Below are positions 26,101 to 35,117 of a stretch of 64,000 nucleotides of DNA, in pieces; the first letter of the stretch is position 1; each line of letters opens with the position of its first letter. The translations under genes were made by a program, and so were the position numbers. The DNA lies in NCBI RefSeq assembly GCF_014652315.1, contig NZ_BMYO01000004.1:186001-250000 (forward strand), given 5' to 3'. This DNA is from Jeongeupia chitinilytica. Its GTDB lineage: Bacteria > Pseudomonadota > Gammaproteobacteria > Burkholderiales > Chitinibacteraceae. The notes below the pieces were generated by a model. That model had not been told where the DNA came from and ran no database searches. It worked only from the letters and a program-made list of their open reading frames with translations.

Positions 26101-27393
26101 TCACCCCTCGTGCATCAGCGCCTTGCGCATCCGCCGCAATCCCAGCGCCACCAGCAGGGCGACGACCGGAATCGCGATGCCGGTCACCAGTTCCGGGTTG
26201 ACGTGTACGCCGAGCGTCTTCAGTCCCTTGGCGGCATAGCCGACCAGGCCGACCGTGTAATAGGTGATCGCCGCGACCGACAATCCTTCCACCGTTTCCT
26301 GCAGCCGCAGTTGCAGGTGGGCGCGCTTGTCCATCGATTCGAGCAGCGCCTGGTTCTGCTTTTCGTGGGTGATGTCGACTCGGGTGCGCAGCAGCGACGA
26401 GGCCCGCGCAACCCGTGCCGCAAGCACGCGCTGGCGGCGGGCAACCGATTCGCAGGTTTCCATGGCCGGGCCGAGCCGGCGCTCGACGAATTCGTGGAAA
26501 GGCTGCACGCCCTGGATGCGCAGCTCACGCAGTTCGCCGACCCGGCGGCGTACCAGTTCGTAGTAGGCATGCGCCGCGGAAAAACGGTAGTCGGTCAGCG
26601 ACAGTGCACTTTCGATCCGCGCAGCAAGCTTGGTCAGCCGGTCGAGCAAGGCCGGTTCATCATCCTGACGCGCACTCGACATCGCCGTGGTCAGCTCGGC
26701 GAGTTCACGGTCGGCGTCGTTCAGTTCGGGCGAAATGCTCTTGGCGACCGGCAGCGCCAGAAACGCCAGCATCCGGTAGGTATCGATCTCGAACAGTCGC
26801 TGCAGCATCCTCCCGGCCTGGCGCCGGCCCATGCTGTGGTCGATGACGAGGCAGCGGGCAAAGCCGTCGGCATGGATGCGGAAATCGGTGCATGCGGTGC
26901 CGCTGCCCTCGCCGATCTGCGCACCGATCAGGTCGTGACCACCGAAGTAGCGTGCGCCGATTTCTTCGAGCGGCACCGGCAGATCGGCATCGGCCAGCAG
27001 CACCGCATGCGTCGCCAGCAGCACGTTGCCGGGCAGTTGCGCCAGCCAGTCGGCCGGCAATAGCGAGAGCGCACTGTCGGCAAACGGTTCGCCGGTCGCG
27101 CCGTAGCGCGAAAACGTGAACGACGAGAACTCGGTATGCCGCGCCCACTTGAAGCGCAACGGCCCCAGGTCGACCGAGAAGTGCACCTGGCCGGCCTCCG
27201 GCGCCGCAGCGCCGAACCAGGCGCACAGTTCACCGACCAGCCAGCGCTCCTGCTCGGCCGAGACGTTGCGGTTCAGGTAGGCGATATAGCTGACCTGCCC
27301 CGGCGTGGTTGCCGGCTCGAACGGCCGTGCATGGGCTTCGTCGTTCAGCAGGCGGCGCTGCGGGTATTCGTTGAGCCTGATGTCCGGGGCCAT
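26101..27393 (-). CDS. DUF3422-family membrane protein
   Basis: A 430-residue protein of unknown function. The N-terminal soluble part starts RLNEYPQRRLLNDEAHARPF, the signature of DUF3422. It has a middle conserved WPDRxx-like region, GSGTACTDFRIHADGFARCLV and the DHSMGRRQAGRMLQRL stretch. A long helical/coiled segment follows (about 250-365). Two transmembrane helices end the protein (about 370-385 and 400-420). The family is widespread in alpha- and betaproteobacteria with no known activity. It converges with the tad operon with no gap, so it is a neighbour and not a member. Confidence 0.88.
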   Translation of the reverse strand: MAPDIRLNEYPQRRLLNDEAHARPFEPATTPGQVSYIAYLNRNVSAEQERWLVGELCAWFGAAAPEAGQVHFSVDLGPLRFKWARHTEFSSFTFSRYGATGEPFADSALSLLPADWLAQLPGNVLLATHAVLLADADLPVPLEEIGARYFGGHDLIGAQIGEGSGTACTDFRIHADGFARCLVIDHSMGRRQAGRMLQRLFEIDTYRMLAFLALPVAKSISPELNDADRELAELTTAMSSARQDDEPALLDRLTKLAARIESALSLTDYRFSAAHAYYELVRRRVGELRELRIQGVQPFHEFVERRLGPAMETCESVARRQRVLAARVARASSLLRTRVDITHEKQNQALLESMDKRAHLQLRLQETVEGLSVAAITYYTVGLVGYAAKGLKTLGVHVNPELVTGIAIPVVALLVALGLRRMRKALMHEG

Positions 27394-27869
27394 CGTCCGT
27401 CTCCGTTCGGTTCATCCGTCGATCATAACGCCGGCGGCATGACGCTGGTGCGGCGCAACAAGCGGTGATTCCCCTATTGCAACGCCGGCATCGTAGCGCT
27501 ACCGGTCCGGTGTCGCCGCGCCATTTGACGGGAGATTGACGGCCTCTGACGACGCGCCAAAACCCGGCCAGAGTCCGGTCAGGCGGCCCATGGCGAAGTG
27601 ACAGACAAAACGGGGCAAAACCCGGCCTTCGCGACCGTCGGTCTTGTCTCGCCGAAGCAGCGGAAAACACCGCGGCAGCCGCTGTAAGGTGCTGCATAGA
27701 CTGAATCAAGCACGCACGCTCCAGCCCCGATCCGACCGGTCCGCACGTGTCCGCGGTGTCGCGCAGGGCCGGCAACCGCCAGTTCGAAACCGATAATGCT
27801 GCCTCCCGCCCTTGCCGTCGCACTGCGACCTGCCGGCAGCCGCGGCACCCTGCCGCGTAGGGGGTTGAG
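27394..27869. other. 476-base intergenic region without a recognised gene
   Basis: It lies between the divergent DUF3422 and Sel1-repeat genes and must hold both promoters. The open frames crossing it lack good ribosome sites and have no recognisable composition. No tRNA, hairpin terminator or repeat was seen. Confidence 0.6.
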
Positions 27870-28502
27870 ATGCGTATCCTGCTGATGCTGTCATTCTGCT
27901 CGGCGCTGGCCGCGGCCGCCGGTTCCGGCGTCGATGCCTACCGCCATGGCGACTACCCGGAGGCGGCACGCCGCTTCGAGGCCGGCGCACGCGCCGGCGA
28001 CACCACAGCGCAGTACAACGTCGCGATGCTGCTGCTCAACGGCGAAGGCATCGCCCGCGACGACGAGGCCGCAGTACGCTGGCTGCGATTTGCGGCCGAA
28101 TCGGGCTCGGCGCCGGCCCAGTTCGCGCTCGGCCGGCTGTATGAACAGGGCCGCGGCGTGCCCCGGTCGCTGACCGAAGCCACCCGCTGGTTCGAGCGGG
28201 CGGCGCGGCAGGGCCACACCGATGCCCAGGTCAATCTGGCGACGCAGTACTTTCTCGGCCGGGGCGCGCCACTCGACATGCGCCGGGCCGCACGCTGGTA
28301 CGAGCGGGCGGCCGAAGGCGGCAACATCGGCGCACAGTACATCGTTGCAACGCTGTACGAGCGCGGCGACGGCGTGCCGCGCGATCTGGGCCAGGCCTGG
28401 CACTGGTACCGGGCGGCAGCGCTGCAGGGCGATCCGGCGGCAGCCATCCGCGCCCGCGACCTTGGCCAGCGCATCGTCGACCGCGCGCAGTACGCGGACT
28501 AG
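27870..28502 (+). CDS. Sel1-repeat protein, exported
   Basis: A 210-residue protein with an N-terminal signal peptide (about 1-16) and a chain of four to five Sel1-like repeats of 36 residues. Each repeat has the form A-Q-x-x-L-A-x-x-Y-x-x-G-x-G-V-x-x-D then A-x-R-W-x-x-x-A-A-x-x-G. The repeats cover about residues 20-195. Such periplasmic scaffolds bind peptides or partner proteins; the partner here is unknown. A GGGGTTGAG site precedes the start. It converges on the AraC-family gene with four bases between them. Confidence 0.88.
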   Translation: MRILLMLSFCSALAAAAGSGVDAYRHGDYPEAARRFEAGARAGDTTAQYNVAMLLLNGEGIARDDEAAVRWLRFAAESGSAPAQFALGRLYEQGRGVPRSLTEATRWFERAARQGHTDAQVNLATQYFLGRGAPLDMRRAARWYERAAEGGNIGAQYIVATLYERGDGVPRDLGQAWHWYRAAALQGDPAAAIRARDLGQRIVDRAQYAD

Positions 28503-28506
28503 CCGT

Positions 28507-29403
28507 TCAGTTCATCCAGCACTCGCGCTGCCGGTAGGCCCCCGGTGACATGCCGGTGACGGTGCGGAATGTCCGGCTGAAATGGCTGGGGTTGTCGTAG
28601 CCGACCCTCGCCATCACGTCGCCGACCGGGATCAGCGTATCGCGCAGCAGCTGCGAGGCCGCACGCATCCGCAGCGTGACGACATAGGCGCGCACGCTGT
28701 GGCCGGTATGCGCACGGAAACCGTCGTTCAGCGTCGTGCGGTTGCAGCCGGTGATCCTGGCCAGTGCGTCGACGGTGAAGGTTTCGGCGTAATGGTCGTG
28801 CACCCACTGCAGCGCACGGGCGATGCGCGCGTCGGCGGGCAGCAGCGGCGCCGGATCGCTGGCCTCCCAGCTCGCGCGCAGGCCGAACAGCAGCCCGATC
28901 CACGCCGCACGGGTCCGGCACGGCCAGCGCGGGTCGTCCTGGCTGGCGAGCAGTGCGCGCATTTGCGCCAGTGTAGATGCCGTCTGCGCGGCCATGGCCG
29001 GCGACAGCGCCATGCAGCGGCGCAGCGGCGAAGTGCAGACGAACGGATCGAGCACGTCGGCATCCTGCATCGCCGTACCGACGTAAGTGCCGGCACGCAG
29101 GGCCGCCGGCTCGAAGGCATCGTTGACCACGCCGGGATGGAACACGACGCTGTCGCAACGCAGGCCCCGGGCGGCGTCGAATGCCGGTCGTAGCGTTTCG
29201 TCGAGCAGCAGTGCCGCCGGTGCGGCGACCAGCTGGCTGGCGCCGCCGATGCTCACCCGGGCCGAGCCGGCCGAGACGAAGCAGAAGGCGAAACGGTCGA
29301 CGTCGGCCGGCGGTGGCGGCGGGCCGTCGCGCACGGCCAGCGGCATCAGCCTCGGGCCGAGAAAATGCCGGAAACCGGCGGTCCAGAGCGGGGATTCATC
29401 CAT
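28507..29403 (-). CDS. AraC-family transcriptional regulator
   Basis: A 298-residue regulator. The N-terminal 150 residues form a cupin-like sensing domain. The C-terminal 100 residues hold the double helix-turn-helix, with ITGCNRTTLNDGFRAHTGHSVRAYV and the signature VGYDNPSHFSRTFRTVTGMSPGAYR. The start ATG at 29403 gives MDESPLW. It is a clear paralog of the AraC gene at 32172-33101 (shared WPCRTRA block and similar sensing domain). The target is unknown; it faces the aminotransferase region but shares its strand. Confidence 0.93.
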   Translation of the reverse strand: MDESPLWTAGFRHFLGPRLMPLAVRDGPPPPPADVDRFAFCFVSAGSARVSIGGASQLVAAPAALLLDETLRPAFDAARGLRCDSVVFHPGVVNDAFEPAALRAGTYVGTAMQDADVLDPFVCTSPLRRCMALSPAMAAQTASTLAQMRALLASQDDPRWPCRTRAAWIGLLFGLRASWEASDPAPLLPADARIARALQWVHDHYAETFTVDALARITGCNRTTLNDGFRAHTGHSVRAYVVTLRMRAASQLLRDTLIPVGDVMARVGYDNPSHFSRTFRTVTGMSPGAYRQRECWMN

Positions 29404-29484
29404 GCCGGAAGCATAATCCGCCCTCCCGGCATCGGCGACGGCAGCGGCATGCATTTCGGCGACAGCGCAACGGCGGCAAAAAAA

Positions 29485-29510
29485 AAACGCCGTCCCGGAG
29501 GACGGCGTTT
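29485..29510 (-). terminator. Rho-independent terminator after the aminotransferase gene
   Basis: On the minus strand an 11-bp stem AAACGCCGTCC/GGACGGCGTTT with a 4-base loop is followed by a run of nine or ten T. It ends the aminotransferase transcript 19 bases after its stop codon. Confidence 0.92.
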
Positions 29511-29528
29511 GCGAGCGAGAGACGGCGC

Positions 29529-30737
29529 TCAGCGGCCGATCGCGAGGCGCAGCGCCAGCGCGATGCCTTCGGCCGCCTGGGTGATTTCCTTCAGCGATGG
29601 GAAGCTCGGCGCGATGCGGATGTGCGCATCCTTCGGGTCCTTGCCGTACGGAAAGGCCGCTCCGGCCGGGGTCAGCGTGATGCCGGCGGCCTTGGCCAGT
29701 TCGACGGTCTGCTTGGCGAAACCGTTCGGCGTCACCAGATCGATGAAGTAGCCGCCCTTCGGGTAGGTCCAGCTCACGCCTTCGATACCGCCGAGGATGG
29801 CTTCGAAGCGCTCGAGCACGGCGTCGAACTTCGGCGTGAGGATGTCGCGGTGCTTGACCATCAGCGCTTCCAGACCGGCACGGTCCTGAAGGAAACGCAC
29901 GTGGCGCAGCTGGTTGACCTTGTCCGGACCGATGCTGCGGATGCCCGACTTCTTGGTCCACCAGGCGATGTTGTCGGCCGAGCTGGCCACGGCGGCCAGA
30001 CCGGCGCCGGCGAAAGTGACCTTCGACGTCGACGCGAAGACCCACGCGCGGTTGGCGTTGCCGGCAGCGGCGCAAGCGTCGATCACGTTGGCGTTGACGA
30101 TGTTTTCGGCCGTCAGGTGGTGGAAGCGGTAGGCATCGTCCCACATCAGGATGAAGTCCGGTGCAGCGGTCTTCATGGCAGCCAGACGGCGGACGGTTTC
30201 GTCCGAGTACACCACACCGCCCGGGTTGCTGTACTTCGGCACGTTCCACATGCCCTTGATGCTGGCATCCGACGCGACGAGACGCTCGACTTCGTCCATG
30301 TCCGGACCGGTCTCGAGCATCGGCACGTTGATCATGCGGATGCCGAGCGCTTCGCAGATCGCGAAGTGACGATCGTAGCCCGGCACCGGGCAGATGAAGG
30401 CCGGGTTCTGGCCCGCCCAGGGCGCATGGCCGGGCTGGCCGTAGACCACACTGTAGATCAGCACATCGTGCATCAGCGACAGGCTGGCGCTGCCGTCGAC
30501 GACGACCTGGCCGGCCGGGACTTCGAGCAGGCTGGCGAACAGCGCGCGCGCTTCGGCCACGGTGCCGCCGTAGTTGCGGGTGTCGGTGCCGTCAGCGGTC
30601 TTGAAACCGTCGAGCGCGCCGAGCAGCGGCAGCGACAGATCGAGCTGCTCCGGTGCCGGCTTGCCGCGCGACATGTCGAGTTTGAGACCGAGTTCCTTGA
30701 ACGCCTGATACTTCGCCTGCACATCCGCCAGATTCAT
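29529..30737 (-). CDS. PLP-dependent aminotransferase, aspartate aminotransferase type Ic-like
   Basis: A 402-residue fold-type I aminotransferase of the group related to MocR-like aspartate aminotransferases (PF12897). The PLP lysine is in the STSKVTFAGAG motif (about residue 240). Upstream are the Asp/Tyr cofactor contacts MWDDAYRFHHL, and PKYSNPGGVVYS precedes these. The start ATG at 30737 gives MNLADVQAKYQAFKELG; the open frame continues upstream without a good ribosome site. Aspartate or another amino acid donor is likely, exchanging amino groups with 2-oxoglutarate. It is divergent from yaeQ and monocistronic by its terminator. Confidence 0.93.
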   Translation of the reverse strand: MNLADVQAKYQAFKELGLKLDMSRGKPAPEQLDLSLPLLGALDGFKTADGTDTRNYGGTVAEARALFASLLEVPAGQVVVDGSASLSLMHDVLIYSVVYGQPGHAPWAGQNPAFICPVPGYDRHFAICEALGIRMINVPMLETGPDMDEVERLVASDASIKGMWNVPKYSNPGGVVYSDETVRRLAAMKTAAPDFILMWDDAYRFHHLTAENIVNANVIDACAAAGNANRAWVFASTSKVTFAGAGLAAVASSADNIAWWTKKSGIRSIGPDKVNQLRHVRFLQDRAGLEALMVKHRDILTPKFDAVLERFEAILGGIEGVSWTYPKGGYFIDLVTPNGFAKQTVELAKAAGITLTPAGAAFPYGKDPKDAHIRIAPSFPSLKEITQAAEGIALALRLAIGR

Positions 30738-30915
30738 TGCTTGCCCCACGGGTTGAGATACCGGACAACCGTCGTCCGTGAAAAAACACGATTTTATGCC
30801 GATTTTCGGGGAACCGCACCCGCCGCCCGGCTCCCCGACGCCCCTTTTCTCGCCGATTCGTTTGCGCTGGACTAAACTGTCGCGCCTTTTCCCCTTTCCA
30901 CCACACGGAACCGCC

Positions 30916-31455
30916 ATGGCGCTCAAGGCCACGATCTACAAAGCCGAACTCAATATCGCCGACATGGATCGCGGTTATTACGAGACCCACGCCCTCACCG
31001 TGGCCCAGCATCCGTCGGAAACGCCGGAACGGCTGATGCTGCGTCTGGTGGCCTTTGCACGCCACGCCAGCGAGACGCTGGCCTTCGGCAAGGGCATCAG
31101 CGACGACGAGGAACCGGCGCTGTGGCAGAAGAACCTCGTCGACGAGATCGAGGTGATGATCGAGCTCGGCCAGCCCGACGAAAAGCGCATCCGCCGCGCC
31201 GCACAGCGCGCCGGCGAGGCCTGGGTCTACGCTTACGGCGGCCCGCGTTTCGCCGACACCTGGTGGGCGCCGATGGCCGGCGGCTTTACCCGGTTCGACA
31301 ACCTGCACGTGCTGGCCATCGACAACGACACGCTCGCCGCACTCGGCGCCATGGCCGAACGGACGATGCGCCTGCAGGTGACGATCCAGGACGGCCAGCT
31401 CTGGCTCAACGACGAAAAGACCACGCTGCTGGTCGAGTTCGACACGCTCAAATAG
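30916..31455 (+). CDS. yaeQ: YaeQ-family protein
   Basis: A 179-residue protein matching YaeQ, a PD-(D/E)XK-fold protein first noted as a suppressor in RfaH-deficient E. coli. Matching features: MALKATIYKAELNIADMDRGYY at the start, HPSETPERLMLRLVAFA, DDEEPALWQKNL, IELGQPDEKRIRRAA and the closing VEFDTLK. The start ATG at 30916 has CGGAACCGCC just upstream. It converges on the DJ-1-like gene. Biological function remains unsettled. Confidence 0.95.
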   Translation: MALKATIYKAELNIADMDRGYYETHALTVAQHPSETPERLMLRLVAFARHASETLAFGKGISDDEEPALWQKNLVDEIEVMIELGQPDEKRIRRAAQRAGEAWVYAYGGPRFADTWWAPMAGGFTRFDNLHVLAIDNDTLAALGAMAERTMRLQVTIQDGQLWLNDEKTTLLVEFDTLK

Positions 31456-31480
31456 AAGGAGCGGCTTGCGCCGCCCCTGC

Positions 31481-32074
31481 TTACCGCGACGCCAGCAGCG
31501 CGGCGAGCGTGGCGCCGAACTCGGGGCCGGCTTCCGGGTTGCGGCCGGTGACGATCTTGCCGTCAACGACGACCCGTTGCTCCAGATACGTCGCACCGCC
31601 CGCCTTCAGCACGCCGAATGCCGATTGCAGCGGGTAGGCGGTGGCATTTTTGCCCTTGAGCAGCCCGGCCTTGGCGAGCGCACCCGGTGCCATGCAGATC
31701 GCCGCGACAATCTTGTCGGCCCTGGCGGCGTTCTGCACCAGTTGGTGCAGCGGCGCGTCATCCCACAATTCGAGCGCCGAGCCTTCGCCGCCAATGATCG
31801 CCACCGCGTCATAGTCGCCAGCCTTGGCGTCGGCGATTTTCAGGTCGGGCTTGATCTGCAGCGACGTGTCGGTCCACGCCGGGTCGAGCCCGGTACTGGC
31901 AACGACGATCTTGTTGCCGGCCTTCTCGAGTGCCGCGCGCGTGTCGGTGTACTCGGATGCCTTGACCTTGTAAGACGCGACGACCAGCAGCACGCGCTTG
32001 CCGGCGTCGGCGGCATGCCCCGGCAAACTCAGCATCAGGCCCAGCATGGCCGGCAAGCAGATTTTTTTCAGCAT
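31481..32074 (-). CDS. DJ-1/PfpI-family protein with signal peptide
   Basis: A 197-residue exported member of the DJ-1/ThiJ/PfpI superfamily. A signal peptide (about 1-22, ending GHAAD) precedes the flavodoxin-like domain, with the nucleophile elbow AAICMAPGAL (Cys) and the Glu in IIGGEGSALELW. The start ATG at 32074 follows a GAGGGAG site. It lies downstream of an AraC-type regulator on the same strand, the gene pair resembling FtrA/AraC-DJ-1 neighbourhoods. Its reaction is unknown; glyoxalase, deglycase or chaperone-like activities occur in the family. Confidence 0.9.
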   Translation of the reverse strand: MLKKICLPAMLGLMLSLPGHAADAGKRVLLVVASYKVKASEYTDTRAALEKAGNKIVVASTGLDPAWTDTSLQIKPDLKIADAKAGDYDAVAIIGGEGSALELWDDAPLHQLVQNAARADKIVAAICMAPGALAKAGLLKGKNATAYPLQSAFGVLKAGGATYLEQRVVVDGKIVTGRNPEAGPEFGATLAALLASR

Positions 32075-32171
32075 GACGTTTACTCCCTCGGATGGACGAG
32101 GCCCCACGATAGGCGCGGCCCAAGCCGCGTCACAGCGCCGATCGGCACGATGATTGTGCAAAACGGCAATA

Positions 32172-33101
32172 TCAGCGCAGCCAGCCGTACGTGTCGCGGT
32201 ACTGCGTCGGCGTCATGCCGGTGCCGGCGCGGAAGGCGCGGGAGAAATGACTCTGGTTGTCGTAGCCGACCCGGCCGACGATCTCGGCCACTGGCAGCGC
32301 CGTTTCGCGCAGCAGCCGCGTCGCCATCGCCATGCGCAAGGCGATCACGTAGCTGCGCACGCTTTGGCCGACCCGCTCGCGGAAATGCCGGTTCACCGAG
32401 GTGCGATTGCTGCCGACCCAGCGCGCCAGATCGTCGAGCGTAAACGCACTCGCAAAGCGCTCATGCACCAGCAGCAGCGCCTGGTCGAGCCGCGATGCCT
32501 CGCCCGCCAGTGCCGGCGTCGGAGTTTCGGCCTGCAGCCGCAACACGAACAGCAGTTCGATCAGAAAGGCGCGCGTCCGGCACGGCCAGTTCCACTCGTC
32601 CTGCGTGCGCGCCTCGCGCTCGAGCTGGCGCAATCCGTCGCGCACCCGCAGTGCGGCCGCCGGCGACAGCGCCAGCAGCGTCGCCCCGGCCAGGAACGGC
32701 CCCAGCAGGTAGAGATCGCGCCGGGTACTGTCGGACAGGCTGGCCGTCTCGCCCCGCACGGTGGCCAGGTCGAATGCGGCATTGACCGCGAGCGGGTGAA
32801 AATACACGGTCACGCAGCGCAGCTGCTGCGCCTGCTGCACGCGCGGGCGGGTCCGCTCGTCGAGCAGGACGACCATCGGCGCAGAAACCAGTGTCGATAC
32901 GCCGGCACACTCGATCAACGCCGAGCCGGCCTCGATCAGGCTGAGCGCAAAGCGCGGCTCGTCCGGCTCGGCCGCCCGCCACGCGCCGGCATGCTCGACC
33001 CCCAGCGCCAGCCGGAGCCCCGGATGGATCACCTGCCCGGTGAGCCAGTGCGGCGTAAGGACATCGGCATCGACCGGCTGGCTTAGGTGGATTTCGGGCA
33101 T
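32172..33101 (-). CDS. AraC-family transcriptional regulator
   Basis: A 309-residue regulator with an N-terminal cupin-like domain (about 25-150) and a C-terminal double helix-turn-helix: WVGSNRTSVNRHFRERVGQSVRSYV and VGYDNQSHFSRAFRAGTGMTPTQYR. It is paralogous to the AraC gene at 28507-29403. The DJ-1-like gene begins 97 bases downstream on the same strand, so the two are likely one unit or regulator and target. Confidence 0.93.
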   Translation of the reverse strand: MPEIHLSQPVDADVLTPHWLTGQVIHPGLRLALGVEHAGAWRAAEPDEPRFALSLIEAGSALIECAGVSTLVSAPMVVLLDERTRPRVQQAQQLRCVTVYFHPLAVNAAFDLATVRGETASLSDSTRRDLYLLGPFLAGATLLALSPAAALRVRDGLRQLEREARTQDEWNWPCRTRAFLIELLFVLRLQAETPTPALAGEASRLDQALLLVHERFASAFTLDDLARWVGSNRTSVNRHFRERVGQSVRSYVIALRMAMATRLLRETALPVAEIVGRVGYDNQSHFSRAFRAGTGMTPTQYRDTYGWLR

Positions 33102-33195
33102 TGAGCGGATTCCGGCAACAGGATGCCCCGATCATAAGCAGCGGATGCCCCGCCGTCAGCGCAACACGTCGGCGCCGGCCGGGACGTCTTGCGAC

Positions 33196-33999
33196 CTATT
33201 GCGTCGTGGCCAGATACGCCGGCGTGCCGATCAGCCGGTCGACCGTGACGAAGTCGTAACCCTGTTTTTTCAGCGCCGGAATCAGCATGTCGACGGCCTC
33301 GACCGTGCCGGCCCGGTTGCCGCCACCGTCGTGCATCAGCACGATGGCCTCCGGGTGCACCGTGTTCATCACCGTGTTGTACAGCGCGTTGGCGGCGCCG
33401 AGCCGCTGCGCGACGTACCAGTCCTGCGTGTCGATCGACCACAGGATCAGCTTCTGCCGCCTGGCGGCGAGCAGCGCGATCTGGCTGTCGTCGATGAAGC
33501 CGTAGGGTGGGCGCAGCAGTGCCGGCACGACGCCGAGCTTCTCCTTGAAGATGCGCTGGCTGCGACCGAACTGCCCGTCCCACAGCTGCGCCGGGGTCAG
33601 CCCGGTCAGGTACGGATGGTCGTAACTGTGATTGGCGATCGTGTGACCGGCCTTCAGCGCGGCGCGCGCGGTCTCCGGCGCCGTCTCGACCTGGGCGCCG
33701 AGGAAGAAGAACGTCGCCTTGACCTGATGCTTGTCGAGCACCTTGAGCAAGGCCGTCGTGTAGCTGCTCGGGCCGTCGTCGAAGGTCAGGGCGATGCGCC
33801 TGGTGTTGTGCAGGCCTTCAAGGTAATACGTGCCGCGATAGCGTGCGGCCTGGTCCTCCAGCCGTTTCAGCGGCACCTGGTTCCAGCCCTCGATGAAACC
33901 GGTGCGCACCTTCTGCACCGGTTTTTCATCGGCCGGAATCGGCGCGGCATGCACCATGGCCGACAGCAGCAGACCCAGCACGCAGGGCAGAATGTTCAT
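33196..33999 (-). CDS. Secreted polysaccharide deacetylase (NodB domain)
   Basis: A 267-residue exported deacetylase of carbohydrate-esterase family 4. A signal peptide (about 1-22) is followed by the NodB domain. The catalytic Asp and metal Asp are in TFDDGPS, the metal His pair in NHSYDHPYL, then LRPPYG with the Arg/Pro motif, WSIDTQDW, and the catalytic His in VLMHDGGGNR. All five NodB motifs are present. Likely substrates are N-acetylated glycans such as peptidoglycan, poly-GlcNAc or chitin oligomers; which one cannot be told. The start ATG at 33999 has GGAGG a few bases upstream. Confidence 0.94.
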   Translation of the reverse strand: MNILPCVLGLLLSAMVHAAPIPADEKPVQKVRTGFIEGWNQVPLKRLEDQAARYRGTYYLEGLHNTRRIALTFDDGPSSYTTALLKVLDKHQVKATFFFLGAQVETAPETARAALKAGHTIANHSYDHPYLTGLTPAQLWDGQFGRSQRIFKEKLGVVPALLRPPYGFIDDSQIALLAARRQKLILWSIDTQDWYVAQRLGAANALYNTVMNTVHPEAIVLMHDGGGNRAGTVEAVDMLIPALKKQGYDFVTVDRLIGTPAYLATTQ

Positions 34000-34121
34000 T
34001 GTCGCCTCCACTTGGATTTCCCTGCGACTCTAGCCCGCAAGCCACGCGACCGGGATGTGCCGATGACAGCGGGACTGTGCGTATCGGCAATGCGCGCCGG
34101 ACGGCACGGCAAACGCGCGGA

Positions 34122-35021
34122 TCACGGGCCCGGTCGTGCGGCGCCGGCGAGCCTTGCCACCAGCTCCCCGATATAGCGCCGCATCGCCTGCACCCGCCGG
34201 CTCGCCTTGAGGTCGCGGTGATACACGAGCCAGAGGTCGCGCCCGGCCGGCACCGGCGTGCCGGGTACCGGCCGAAGCAACGGATCGGCATCACCGAGAA
34301 ACCGCGGCAGCATCACCAGCCCGAGGCCGGACCGTGCCGCCGCGTACTGCGCCTGCAGGTTGTTGGCGCGCAGCAGCGGTTCGCGGCCGCCGAACTGTCC
34401 GACCAGCCAGTTGCCCATCGAGTAATGGGCCCAGGATTCGTCCCAGGTCATGTACGGCATGGTGCGCCAGTCCGGATGTGCGCTCAGCAGCGCAGGCGCC
34501 GCATACAGGCCGAAGTACACCTTGCCGAGCGCATGGGCGATGTAGTCGGTGCCGATGACCGGAGCGTCCGGCTCCATCATCCGCAGCGCCAGGTCGGCTT
34601 CGCGCCGGCTCAGGTCGGCGAGATGGCGGCTGACCACCAGCTCGACCTGCGCCCGCGGATGCCGTGCGGCAAAACCGGCGAGGTTCGGTGCCAGCAGGTG
34701 GTTGCCCAGCGTTTCCGACGTCGCCACCTTGATCAGCCCCGAGACCGCGTCCCCCAGCCCGCCCCGCTGGCGTTCGACCGCCTGTGTCGCGCGCTCGACC
34801 TCGGCCACCTGCCCGAACAACGCACTGCCTTCGTCGGTCAGCAGGTAACCGCGCTGCTGGCGCATGAACAGGCGCACGCCCAGCCGTGCCTCGAGCGCGT
34901 CGACATGCCGCGACACCGTCGATGCGCTGGTCCCCAGAACCTGCGCGGCCGGCGTCAGCCCGCCGCCACGTGCGACGGCGAGGAAGAACTTCAGGTCGTT
35001 CCAGTCGAGTTCATTTTCCAT
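34122..35021 (-). CDS. LysR-family transcriptional regulator
   Basis: A 299-residue regulator with an N-terminal winged helix (LKFFLAVARGGGLTPAAQVLGTSASTVSRHVDALEARLG) and a LysR-type substrate-binding domain. The start ATG at 35021 gives MENELDWNDLKFF; a TTG seven codons upstream is less likely. It is divergent from an EamA exporter gene. The 15-bp dyad GGAAAA-CCG-TTTTCC at 35026-35040 lies just upstream of its start and is a candidate operator for both genes. The inducer is unknown. Confidence 0.93.
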   Translation of the reverse strand: MENELDWNDLKFFLAVARGGGLTPAAQVLGTSASTVSRHVDALEARLGVRLFMRQQRGYLLTDEGSALFGQVAEVERATQAVERQRGGLGDAVSGLIKVATSETLGNHLLAPNLAGFAARHPRAQVELVVSRHLADLSRREADLALRMMEPDAPVIGTDYIAHALGKVYFGLYAAPALLSAHPDWRTMPYMTWDESWAHYSMGNWLVGQFGGREPLLRANNLQAQYAAARSGLGLVMLPRFLGDADPLLRPVPGTPVPAGRDLWLVYHRDLKASRRVQAMRRYIGELVARLAGAARPGP

Positions 35022-35025
35022 ATCC

Positions 35026-35040
35026 GGAAAACCGTTTTCC
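35026..35040. promoter_or_regulatory. Palindrome GGAAAACCGTTTTCC in the LysR/EamA divergent region
   Basis: A perfect inverted repeat GGAAAA-CCG-TTTTCC lies five bases before the LysR start codon. A further GGAAAA half-site is at about 35077-35082, directly before a TATACT -10-like box reading toward the exporter gene. It is a candidate LysR operator. Confidence 0.5.
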
Positions 35041-35117
35041 AAACACTCGAATATCGTTTCGATTACGGAAAATTATACTCGACTCATCGTCGCATGACGC
35101 CGTACCGGAGTCCGAGC

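Noticed and set aside
27230..27823. Minus-strand frames in the 27.4-27.9 kb gap
   Set aside because: No ribosome site, no recognisable domain, and partial overlap with the DUF3422 gene in another frame.
29404..30249. N-terminal extension of the AraC gene frame up to 30249
   Set aside because: The frame is open, but a terminator and the aminotransferase gene lie in this stretch, and ATG 29403 gives a normal AraC length.
32074..32172. A promoter between the AraC and DJ-1-like genes
   Set aside because: The 97-base gap holds no convincing -35/-10 pair, so co-transcription is equally possible.
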